Source of the DNA: Syntrophobacterales bacterium
GTDB lineage: Bacteria; Desulfobacterota; Syntrophobacteria; BM002
Length of the DNA: 11,670 bases
Reading direction: 5' to 3'
Assembly (NCBI GenBank): GCA_030601545.1
Contig: JAUVTM010000042.1
Coordinates: forward strand, 1 to 11,670
Positions 5,431-11,666 of this stretch are shown here, piece by piece. Numbering within the stretch: the stretch's first letter is position 1; the number at the start of each line of letters is the position of its first letter. The notes beneath the pieces were generated by a model, which saw nothing but the letters and a program-made list of their open reading frames with translations, did not search any database and had not been told where the DNA came from. A program made the position numbers and the translations under genes.

Positions 5431-7560
5431 TTACATTGTCATCTCAAGCCCTTCTTCCTGGATAAGTGGCATAATGTCGTATGCGGGAAGTGGCGGGCTA
5501 AATAGGTAGCCCTGGATCACATCACAGCCTCGTTCTTCCAAAAACTCCAGCTGCTTTTCTGTCTCCACCCCAACGGCGATTACTTCCAGTTTCAAGCTAT
5601 GCGCCATGGCAATAATCGCAGATACAATGGTCTCACTATCCTCATTGCCTGGGATATCCTTTATGAATGAGCGGTCTATTTTCAGGGCATCCAGAGGATA
5701 ATTCTGGAGATGGTATAGAGAGGAATAGCCGGTACCGAAATTATCCACTACTATCCGGACTCCTGTCTCTTTCAAATATTGCAACGCCGCCTTGGTACTC
5801 TTGCCGATTTGAAGCAACGAACTCTCGGTGAGTTCTATCTCGAGAAATGAAGGATCCATACCGGTATCGTCCAAGACCCGAGGTATCAATCTTACTAATT
5901 TCTGCCGTTTAAATAAGAGGTTTGATAGATTCACAGCCATGCGCATCGATGCCAAACCAGCCTTCTGCCAAGCCAGGTGCTGCAGGCAGGCCGTCCTGAG
6001 CACCCACTCACTGATAGGCTCTATGAGACCGCCTTCCTCAGCCAGCGGTATGATTTGTGCCGGTGTAACCACTCCCATATCTACATGTTGCCATCGTATC
6101 AGCGCTTCTATGCCAACGATTGTCTTGGTACCAATTGCTAGTTGTGGTTGGTAGTAGAGCGTTAACTCCTCGCCTTCCAGGGCTGCGCGCAAGTCACGCC
6201 TTAAGGTAACTCTCTCAGGAGTAGTCCCTTCCAGAGAGTCCGCAAAGAACTGGTAATTGTTCCTCCCCAGGTTTTTTGCGTGATACATTGCTTTGTCAGC
6301 GTTCTTGATCAGGATCTCCGGTTCTTCGCCGTCAGCAGGATACAGACTGATGCCAATGCTGGTGGTGACGGATAGTTCGTGACCATCTAACATAAAAGCA
6401 TCGGAGATCGTGTAAAGGATGCGCCGAGCTACTTTAGAAACGTCCTGAACATCCTGAATATTCGTCAGTAACAGAACAAATTCGTCGCCGCCAAACCTCG
6501 CCACATTGGTGCTGCAAATATCTTCAACATTACGAGCGATAATGTCACTCTTGCGGATAATTCTTATCAAACGTTCACCTACGGCCCTCAGCAACATATC
6601 GCCTAAGTGATGGCCATAGGTGTCGTTAACCCGTTTGAAATAGTCAAGATCCAGAAACAGTGTTGCCAGTTGACTTCTCGTGCGCTTGGCATAAGCAAGC
6701 GCTTGGTTCATATGTTCATTAAACATCAAGCGATTCGGTAAGCCAGTCAAACAATCATAAAAAGCTAGAAAACGCATCTCTTCTTCGGTTCGCTTTCGAG
6801 CCGTTATGTCAGCTATAAAATGAAGTGTTGCGGGCTTGCCGTCCCAGTCAATGAGGACCCCTTTTGCCTCTACCCACTTGACATTGTCGTTCCTGGAGGC
6901 AATCCGGAAAGAATACGCTGGACATGCTCTTTTTGCCGACAGGATTCTGGCGTGGCATTCAAGGACCTCTTCTCGATCTTCTGCGTGGACGAATTCGACA
7001 AAAGGGTTGGAGGTCAATTCACTTTGCGGATAATCCAAGAGATCTAAAGCAGTAGGATTGAAGAATGTAAGTATTCCATCCTGGATTACCAAGATGGCTT
7101 CATTCGCATTTTCGACTAATAAGCGGTACTTCTCTTCCGACAGAATTAATTTGTCATAAAGCTTTTTGGACTGCAGAACGGAGTTAATTTTTGCCTTTAA
7201 TTCCGGCATGAAATAGGGTTTTGTAATATATGCGATTGCTCCCGCCTCAAAGCTTTTTACAATATCTTCTTTTTCTTCAACTACAGTCCCCACCACTATG
7301 GGGATATGGCTGGTAGTAGGATCGGTTTTCAATTTTCTGATGGCTTCAATACCGTTCATCACCGGCATCATTAAATCCATAACAATCACGTCAGGTCTCA
7401 GGCTACGAGTTTTACTGATTGCTTCCTCACCATTGGTTACAGTGATGACCTGCAACCCTTCAGACTCGAGTTCAGTACGAACGAGTTCTCTCAGTTCACT
7501 GTCATCCTCTGCGACCAGGACAACATTGGACCTGTTACTCATATCTGAACCCTTACTCAT
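5431..7560 (-). CDS. Response regulator with PAS, GGDEF and degenerate EAL domains
   Basis: The product has 709 residues and domains in this order: receiver (about 13-130, acidic D19/D20, phospho-acceptor D62 in VIVMDLMMP, K114), PAS (about 143-255), GGDEF (about 260-440) and EAL (about 450-700). The GGDEF signature is complete (G357-G-D-E-F361), so diguanylate cyclase activity is plausible. About ten extra residues (NVEDICSTNV) lie between the usual RxxDxxAR segment and the motif. The EAL domain keeps E485-A-L, N544, E576, D606, K627 and Q683. However, the normal DDFGTG reads D606-N607-FGTG and the normal AEGVE reads A-V663-G-V-E, so two residues required for phosphodiesterase activity are replaced. 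I infer a cyclase or a c-di-GMP sensor with a weak or dead EAL. GGGAGAGG lies seven bases upstream of ATG 7560; ATG 7542 is an alternative start. It is last in the minus-strand gene group. Confidence 0.93.
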   Translation of the reverse strand: MSKGSDMSNRSNVVLVAEDDSELRELVRTELESEGLQVITVTNGEEAISKTRSLRPDVIVMDLMMPVMNGIEAIRKLKTDPTTSHIPIVVGTVVEEKEDIVKSFEAGAIAYITKPYFMPELKAKINSVLQSKKLYDKLILSEEKYRLLVENANEAILVIQDGILTFFNPTALDLLDYPQSELTSNPFVEFVHAEDREEVLECHARILSAKRACPAYSFRIASRNDNVKWVEAKGVLIDWDGKPATLHFIADITARKRTEEEMRFLAFYDCLTGLPNRLMFNEHMNQALAYAKRTRSQLATLFLDLDYFKRVNDTYGHHLGDMLLRAVGERLIRIIRKSDIIARNVEDICSTNVARFGGDEFVLLLTNIQDVQDVSKVARRILYTISDAFMLDGHELSVTTSIGISLYPADGEEPEILIKNADKAMYHAKNLGRNNYQFFADSLEGTTPERVTLRRDLRAALEGEELTLYYQPQLAIGTKTIVGIEALIRWQHVDMGVVTPAQIIPLAEEGGLIEPISEWVLRTACLQHLAWQKAGLASMRMAVNLSNLLFKRQKLVRLIPRVLDDTGMDPSFLEIELTESSLLQIGKSTKAALQYLKETGVRIVVDNFGTGYSSLYHLQNYPLDALKIDRSFIKDIPGNEDSETIVSAIIAMAHSLKLEVIAVGVETEKQLEFLEERGCDVIQGYLFSPPLPAYDIMPLIQEEGLEMTM

Positions 7561-7721
7561 GCCTTTACCTCTCCCTACCCTGATATCTTGCGAATCCGCC
7601 TAAGGCGGACCGCGGATATGATCTTGCTTCTCTCCGAGCCGTAAACTCTACCTTATGAAATAGCAGGGCTAATACAGAACTCATCTCTCAGAAGGTAAGC
7701 ATATCCTGTGCCAACTCCAAC
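7561..7721. other. Intergenic gap with a TCCGCC-TAA-GGCGGA hairpin
   Basis: The 161-bp gap lies between the phosphatase-like gene and the GGDEF/EAL gene. The one clear structure is the perfect stem TCCGCC/GGCGGA with loop TAA at 7595-7609, followed by CCGCGGATAT. It could be a weak attenuator or a repeat remnant. No U-run follows on the minus strand, so I do not call a terminator. The gap is long enough to hold a promoter for the regulator, but no convincing boxes were found. Confidence 0.45.
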
Positions 7722-8132
7722 TCATTCCCCGTCAATCCACTCGGAGAGCTTCTCAGTGACCAACCATTCTATGGTGTTTCTCGTTTCCCTGAAAGAATCC
7801 AGACCCCCTTGGAAAGGATCCCTCACATGCCAGGGAATCAATTTACCTTCAAAAGAAGGGGGGATCATATCTTCTAAAGGGTACAGGACAAGATCCAAAA
7901 TGAGGTGGAAACCATCTATATCCACCTCATTCAATCCTTTAGAATAAAGGCCTTCAGTGGAGACCCCTATCTCCTCAAGGACGTGTATGGTCTCCTCAGG
8001 TACGTAGCCCAATGCGCTCACCCCAGCGGAAGCCACCTCGAGCTTTTCACCCCAATAGTGTCTGGCCAACGCTTCGGCCATGATACTTCTACAAGCATTT
8101 CCAAAACAGACGAAAAGAACACTTTTTCTCAT
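7722..8132 (-). CDS. Low-molecular-weight phosphatase / ArsC-type protein
   Basis: The 136-residue protein has the P-loop of low-molecular-weight protein tyrosine phosphatases and thioredoxin-linked arsenate reductases at its N-terminus: VLFVCFGNACRS, with C9-x5-R15. The general acid pair is D105-P106 in WHVRDPFQGG. The CFGNACRS wording is closer to phosphatases (GNxCRS) than to ArsC (THNSARS), while the late DP loop with a downstream helix recalls ArsC. I therefore leave the substrate (phosphotyrosine, phosphoarginine or arsenate) open. The MRKSVLF start is chosen because the protein then begins directly at the first strand. The in-frame ATG at 8213 would add 27 residues encoded by heptamer repeats and is rejected. 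No strong Shine-Dalgarno sequence is visible. It lies between an unknown gene and a c-di-GMP regulator on the same strand. Confidence 0.82.
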   Translation of the reverse strand: MRKSVLFVCFGNACRSIMAEALARHYWGEKLEVASAGVSALGYVPEETIHVLEEIGVSTEGLYSKGLNEVDIDGFHLILDLVLYPLEDMIPPSFEGKLIPWHVRDPFQGGLDSFRETRNTIEWLVTEKLSEWIDGE

Positions 8133-8152
8133 GATGCATCCACGTGTTTTTT

Positions 8153-8239
8153 CAATTCGACAATCGTCAATCGACAATCCGCAATCGTCAATCCCTAAAT
8201 CCTCAATCGACAATCGTCGATCGTCAATCCCTAAATCCC
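8153..8239. repeat. Heptamer-type repeat array (GATTGNN family)
   Basis: The array is built from variants of CAATCGT/CAATCGA/CAATCCC. A 19-bp unit ATCGTCAATCCCTAAATCC occurs twice (8184-8202 and 8220-8238), and TCAATCGACAATC also recurs. It fills almost the whole gap between the two neighbouring minus-strand genes and ends three bases from the stop of one. There are no spacers of regular length, so it is not a CRISPR. Confidence 0.75.
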
Positions 8240-8241
8240 CT

Positions 8242-8625
8242 TCATTCTTCCTGTTGTGGCGGGAACAGTTTGCTGGCGATCCCTATTCTCTTTTCGTTGC
8301 CAAACTTGCGGTCAAACTCTTCTGGGGCATCCTTCCAGAGAATGGAGTTGTAAACAGCAGCCTCAATGACGCTTCCCAAGCGCTCGGTGTGATCTAAAGA
8401 GCATGGATCCCCCGTTCCTAGAATCTTGGTATCTCCAATAATGTCACCACGTTCGTCGAAGCACCGGAGCACTATACAGCCACAATCAAGGTAGGTCAGG
8501 ATAGTCCCGATTGCTGCTGGTTCCCTCTCATACAATGCGCTGGTACTGCTTGCTATGATCTGACCGTGGCGTTCCTCTAATTCAACGGCTATTCTTGCCC
8601 GTTCTTCGCTCGTCAGTTCCTTCAT
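8242..8625 (-). CDS. Unrecognised 127-residue protein with cysteine cluster
   Basis: ATG 8625 is preceded by AGGAG with six bases of spacing (ACAGGAGAGGGAAATG), which fixes the start. The longer open frame to 8850 merely reads through the mobile element. The protein begins with a charged helix (MKELTSEERARIAVELEERH). It has a beta-like middle with three close cysteines (YLDCGCIVLRCF, C48, C50, C55) and a fourth at C75 in TGDPCSLDH, which could bind a metal or be redox-active. It ends with KLFPPQQEE. It has no signal peptide or membrane segment. I do not recognise the family. It is downstream of fucA on the same strand, separated from it only by the palindromic element, so the two may have been adjacent originally. 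Confidence 0.72.
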   Translation of the reverse strand: MKELTSEERARIAVELEERHGQIIASSTSALYEREPAAIGTILTYLDCGCIVLRCFDERGDIIGDTKILGTGDPCSLDHTERLGSVIEAAVYNSILWKDAPEEFDRKFGNEKRIGIASKLFPPQQEE

Positions 8626-8670
8626 TTCCCTCTCCTGTAAATTAACCCATAATCCATCGATTCCGGATTC

Positions 8671-8865
8671 TAGCCCGGATATTTCATGAATCACTTGCTG
8701 TGACCACGGATATGGCCGTCCTTCCTGGCGTCCTCGGGTGTCGGCCCCTGCGACGTACCGTTCAGGTACGCCTCGGAACCAATCCCGCGGTACCGCGGGA
8801 CGGTTGCCCGGTGGCACGCCCATCTTCGTGGTCTCGCGACAGCAATTCATGAAATATCCGGGCTA
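8671..8865 (-). mobile_element. MITE-like palindromic element, copy 2 (inverted)
   Basis: A 195-bp copy of the 5208-5391 element in the opposite orientation, with a 21-bp perfect terminal inverted repeat (8671-8691 / 8845-8865). By hand I count 11 substitutions over about 177 aligned bases. The main difference is an 18-bp perfect palindrome TCCCGCGGTACCGCGGGA (8783-8800) in place of seven bases of copy 1. The central CGTACC/GGTACG hairpin (8754-8770) is kept. The edge TA forms the first two bases of the fucA stop codon. No protein of its own is credible, although its ATG-containing end opens a long frame into the neighbouring gene. Confidence 0.8.
8783..8800. repeat. 18-bp perfect palindrome unique to element copy 2
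   Basis: TCCCGCGGTACCGCGGGA is identical to its own reverse complement. It is absent from copy 1, where CAGGGTG (5273-5279) occupies the place. It would form an extra short arm next to the central hairpin. Confidence 0.8.
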
Positions 8866-9507
8866 AGTGTGCCGTTCATACCATTTGAGTTTTTCTGCCA
8901 CGGCCTCCATCTCACTATCAGAGATGATGACTGGCTCGCCGATACATTTGCTGCGATAATAGATTTCCGCACAAAATTCTATAACTTCTGCGAGATCAAA
9001 AGCAAAAGACAAATCTTTTCCACCTGCCAACAGGCCGTGATTTGCAAGCAGCACCGCCTTTCTATCCTTCATGGCCTCGAAAGCGCTCCGAGCTAATTCA
9101 TCTGATCCGAAGGTGGCGTATTGAGCACATTTCACCTCATTCCCGGCAAATGCCAGCAGATAGTGAACCGCTGGCAGGTCCCAGTTGAGACAGGAGAGGG
9201 TGGTGGCGTATCGAGAATGTACGTGAACCAAAGCATTGATATCTTGCCGTTGCTGATAAAAGATTCGATGCATTGGTAGTTCGCTGGAAGGCTCTCGCTT
9301 ACCTTCCACAATCTCTCCATCAAGCTGTAGCACAACAATATCTTCCGGCCTGGTGTCAAAGTAGTCGAGCCCGGTAGGGGTAATGGCAAGGAGTCCCTCC
9401 TCGCGATTGAAGATACTCAAATTTCCTCCAGTCCCCGTGGTAAGTCTGTGACTGATCAGTTTTTTACCGTATTCAACTAGAAGCTCTCGCTCGCTCTCCA
9501 GAAGCAT
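8863..9507 (-). CDS. fucA: L-fuculose-phosphate aldolase (class II aldolase/adducin family)
   Basis: FucA cleaves L-fuculose 1-phosphate to dihydroxyacetone phosphate and L-lactaldehyde in the cytoplasm. The 214-residue protein matches the family length. It carries the phosphate-binding GTGGNLS (25-31), the catalytic glutamate in SSELPMH (E76) and zinc ligands H95 and H97 (LVHVHS) and H157 (LLANHGLLA). The block PAVHYLLAFAGNEVKCAQYATFG corresponds closely to E. coli FucA. Related aldolases (RhaD, AraD-type epimerases, MtnB) share the fold, so the substrate is likely but not proven; no other fucose genes are in view. ATG 9507 is chosen because GAGGTGAT lies directly upstream at normal spacing; the in-frame GTG at 9513 is part of that site. 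The stop TAG straddles the edge of the palindromic element. Confidence 0.85.
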   Translation of the reverse strand: MLLESERELLVEYGKKLISHRLTTGTGGNLSIFNREEGLLAITPTGLDYFDTRPEDIVVLQLDGEIVEGKREPSSELPMHRIFYQQRQDINALVHVHSRYATTLSCLNWDLPAVHYLLAFAGNEVKCAQYATFGSDELARSAFEAMKDRKAVLLANHGLLAGGKDLSFAFDLAEVIEFCAEIYYRSKCIGEPVIISDSEMEAVAEKLKWYERHT

Positions 9508-9510
9508 AAT

Positions 9511-9518
9511 CACCTCTC
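9511..9518 (-). promoter_or_regulatory. Shine-Dalgarno site deciding the fucA start
   Basis: On the minus strand AGAGGTG followed by ATT precedes ATG 9507. It is nearly identical to the anti-16S complement, which makes the upstream GTG (9513) an unlikely start. Confidence 0.6.
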
Positions 9519-9625
9519 GTAGGCTAGACTAATTTTGAGGAAGCATACTTTTGAGGAACCTGAAAAGTCAACCCCGGCGAATTTTCAAAAAGAGATCGGT
9601 GAGGAATGGAACTTGGGGAAAAAGG

Positions 9626-9654
9626 TTTACTTTTAGACCCTTATGGTGTAATAA
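9626..9654 (+). promoter_or_regulatory. Possible sigma-70 promoter for the glycosyltransferase gene
   Basis: TTTACT (9626-9631) and TAATAA (9649-9654) are separated by 17 bases, and TG stands just before the -10-like box. It lies about 55 bases upstream of GTG 9710 in the divergent gap between fucA and the glycosyltransferase. The -10 match is only partial, so this is tentative. Confidence 0.25.
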
Positions 9655-9709
9655 GTCGGAAGCGGCAATAATTTGTAATTACTATGTTTTTGGGATAGGA
9701 ACGTTAGCC

Positions 9710-10933
9710 GTGAAAGAAACATCTATGCTTGCATTTGAGGAGAATCCCGAGCAGGTGGAACGGGCTGATTTGGTGGTCGGCATACCCTCTCACAACAACG
9801 CTGCCAGTATCACTCATCCAACGACGCAGGCCGCGAAAGGACTTCTGGATCATTTTGGTGACAAGAACTCGGTGGTTATCAACTGTGACAACCACTCAGA
9901 GGATGGAACGAAGGAAGCGTTCTTACAGGCTCCCAGCGAGGTTCCCAAAATCTACCTGTCGACACCTCCAGGAGTCGTAGGCCGCGGCTATAACCTGAGA
10001 AACCTAATAGTCAAAGCCGTTGAACTTCAAGCCCAAGCGGTGATAGTGCTAGAAGCTGATATAGAGAGCATTACACCCCAGTGGATCAAGAATCTCGGGG
10101 AGCCCATTTCCGCTGGCTTCGGCTTTGTTGCCCCTCTCTACGTGAGACACAAGTACGATGGTGCAGTTGCCAATGGGATCATTTATCCGCTGACCAGGGC
10201 CCTTTATGGTCGTCGAGTCAGACAACCAATTGGGGGCGATTTTGCCTTTGCCATCAATCTGGCCGAGACCTATCTCAACCATCCCAGCTGGAATGATAGG
10301 GTGGGCCAATTTGGTGTCGACATCTGGATGACTACCCTGGCTATTTGTCAAGGTACTCCCATCTGTCAGTCGTTTGTAGGGAAACCAAAAATCTACCAGG
10401 ACGACAGAAACATCGTGCCTTCTGGGCCGATTTTTTCTCAGGTCGTGGGCACTCTGTTGAACCTTATGATACATTTTCAGGATTTCTGGGGAAGGGTGAA
10501 GTGGAGCAAGCCGACAGCAATTTACGGCTTCGGCATGGGTGAAGTAGAGACACCCACGTCCCTCGACATTGCGCATGATGAACTTCACCAAGTTTTTATC
10601 CAGGGCTTTACCCAGTATAAGCAGCTCTGGGAGAGCTTTCTGGAGAATAATATCCACAATAAATTGGGAGAGATCAGGGAGCTTCCTCTGGCCCACTTCA
10701 GCTTTCCTTCGGAAATATGGGCTCGTATTCTTTACAGCTATTCGGCTGCTTACAAGAACGAGGTGGTGGAACGCGAATCTCTGTTGCAATCACTTGTGCC
10801 TCTTTTTGTCGGCAAGACCTTATCGTATGTGAAAAAAACGGAAAGGATGTCAATTCAACAGGCTGAGGAATACATTGAAAACGAATGCATGATCTTCGAG
10901 GAAGCGAAACCTTACCTGCTCAGTAAATGGTAA
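9710..10933 (+). CDS. GT-A glycosyltransferase resembling mannosylglycerate synthase
   Basis: The 407-residue product has no membrane segment or signal peptide and is therefore probably cytoplasmic. The N-terminal half is a GT-A fold: nucleotide-sugar entry strand LVVGIPSHNNAASI (21-34), NCDNHSEDGT (58-67), GRGYNLRN (91-98), metal-binding E115-A-D117 in VLEADIESITPQWI, acceptor region RQPIGGDFAF (171-180) and FGVDIWMTTLAICQG (201-215). The order and wording (RQPIGGD, FGVDIW, ADI..ITPQWI) resemble Rhodothermus-type mannosylglycerate synthase (EQPLGGE, WGIDTL, ADI..FGPDWI), which is of similar length, and more distantly glucosyl-3-phosphoglycerate synthases. A compatible-solute role is therefore a reasonable guess, but donor and acceptor are not proven. 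GTG 9710 has AGGA nine bases upstream. An extension to TTG 9551 adds a basic, non-family-like segment and is not favoured; ATG 9725 is possible. A receiver-domain gene follows after 52 bases, probably in the same operon. Confidence 0.8.
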   Translation: MKETSMLAFEENPEQVERADLVVGIPSHNNAASITHPTTQAAKGLLDHFGDKNSVVINCDNHSEDGTKEAFLQAPSEVPKIYLSTPPGVVGRGYNLRNLIVKAVELQAQAVIVLEADIESITPQWIKNLGEPISAGFGFVAPLYVRHKYDGAVANGIIYPLTRALYGRRVRQPIGGDFAFAINLAETYLNHPSWNDRVGQFGVDIWMTTLAICQGTPICQSFVGKPKIYQDDRNIVPSGPIFSQVVGTLLNLMIHFQDFWGRVKWSKPTAIYGFGMGEVETPTSLDIAHDELHQVFIQGFTQYKQLWESFLENNIHNKLGEIRELPLAHFSFPSEIWARILYSYSAAYKNEVVERESLLQSLVPLFVGKTLSYVKKTERMSIQQAEEYIENECMIFEEAKPYLLSKW

Positions 10934-10985
10934 ACGACTCACGGCTCAACGAAAGAAAGCTTCCTGTAGTTTGGAGGGAAATACT

Positions 10986-11351
10986 ATGGCTAAGATCCTG
11001 GTTGTTGATGACGAAGAGCACATCCGGTTGCTCTACTCTGAGGAACTAAAAGAAGAGGGCTACGATGTCATCACCGCGGAAGGTGGGCATGGGCTGCTAG
11101 AACGCATTGAACAAGACAAGCCCGACCTTGTAGTCCTGGACATAAAAATGGTGGACTACGATGGTTTAGATCTATTACAGGATATCCGCAATAAATTCTA
11201 TGACTTGCCCGTAATACTTTCCACTGCTTACGATACCTTCAAAGAGGACATGAAATCCATTGCCGCCGATTTCTATGTAGTGAAATCTTTTGATCTCACT
11301 GAACTGAAAAAGAAGATCCAAATGGCTCTGGAAGCAAGGGACGCATCGTGA
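10986..11351 (+). CDS. Single-domain response regulator (CheY/Spo0F-like receiver)
   Basis: The 121-residue protein is one receiver domain and nothing more. Acidic pocket D8/D9 (ILVVDDEE), phospho-acceptor D52 in LVVLDIKM, switch residues ST (79-80) in VILSTAYDTF, and conserved K100 in VVKSFDLTELK are all present, so it should be phosphorylatable. With no output domain it would act by protein contact in a phosphorelay or motility pathway. GGAGGG (10973-10978) lies seven bases before ATG 10986. It follows the glycosyltransferase closely on the same strand. No histidine kinase is in the window. The partner could be encoded further right, but the next 320 bases contain no gene. Confidence 0.93.
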   Translation: MAKILVVDDEEHIRLLYSEELKEEGYDVITAEGGHGLLERIEQDKPDLVVLDIKMVDYDGLDLLQDIRNKFYDLPVILSTAYDTFKEDMKSIAADFYVVKSFDLTELKKKIQMALEARDAS

Positions 11352-11532
11352 AAGAATTGTTCTCGCCTCTACACGTAAGTCAAGCAAACAGACCCCTCCC
11401 AGTCCAATAAAACTCGATCCTCAGGGGCCAGGTCAGAGACGGTTGGTTCTTCTTGAGGTTATATAGTGCCGAGCGTTCAGTCCCACTTGGAGCGGGATTC
11501 AGCCTCTTCTATATTTTGAATATCGAAACTGG

Positions 11533-11558
11533 GGACCCGCCCGCAGGGTGGGGAGTCC
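11533..11558. repeat. Bulged GC-rich hairpin
   Basis: GGACCCGCCC pairs with GGGTGG plus GTCC around a GCA loop, with an unpaired GGA bulge. It is flanked by the GAATATCGAA/TTCGATATTC pair and may be part of a larger dispersed palindromic repeat. Confidence 0.5.
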
Positions 11559-11635
11559 GAAGGACAATATCGAACAAGGAATTTCGAACAGCAGAAGTTT
11601 TTGAAAGCAGTAAGACCATGTTTTTCACTTCGATA

Positions 11636-11666
11636 TTCTGCGGTTCTTTGTTCTGCGGTTCTGCGG
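11636..11666 (+). repeat. Short repeat TTCTGCGG, three copies
   Basis: TTCTGCGG occurs at 11636, 11651 and 11659, the last two in direct tandem. It probably continues beyond the window edge. Confidence 0.6.

Noticed and set aside
8133..8213. 27-residue N-terminal extension of the phosphatase-like protein
   Set aside because: It is mostly encoded by the heptamer repeat array (repetitive I-D-D-C-type residues). The family begins at MRKSVLFVC.
8153..8239. CRISPR array
   Set aside because: Repeat units are 7-19 bp, degenerate and contiguous, with no uniform unique spacers and no cas genes nearby.
8626..8850. N-terminal extension of the 127-residue protein (start in the element at 8850)
   Set aside because: The extra 75 codons are simply the palindromic element read through. 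A good AGGAG site and natural start exist at 8625.
5208..8865. Composite transposon bounded by the two elements
   Set aside because: No transposase lies inside either copy or between them, and each copy has its own TA edges, which fits two independent insertions.
9551..9709. 53-residue extension of the glycosyltransferase
   Set aside because: It would need a TTG start, is basic and unlike the family, and would cover the likely promoter region. GTG 9710 has a ribosome site.
10049..10789. 246-codon minus-strand open frame opposite the glycosyltransferase
   Set aside because: The plus-strand frame carries clear GT-A motifs; the antisense frame has none.
11348..11410. 20-codon frame starting GTG that overlaps the response-regulator stop
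   Set aside because: Very short, no independent ribosome site, no recognisable kinase start; treated as noncoding.
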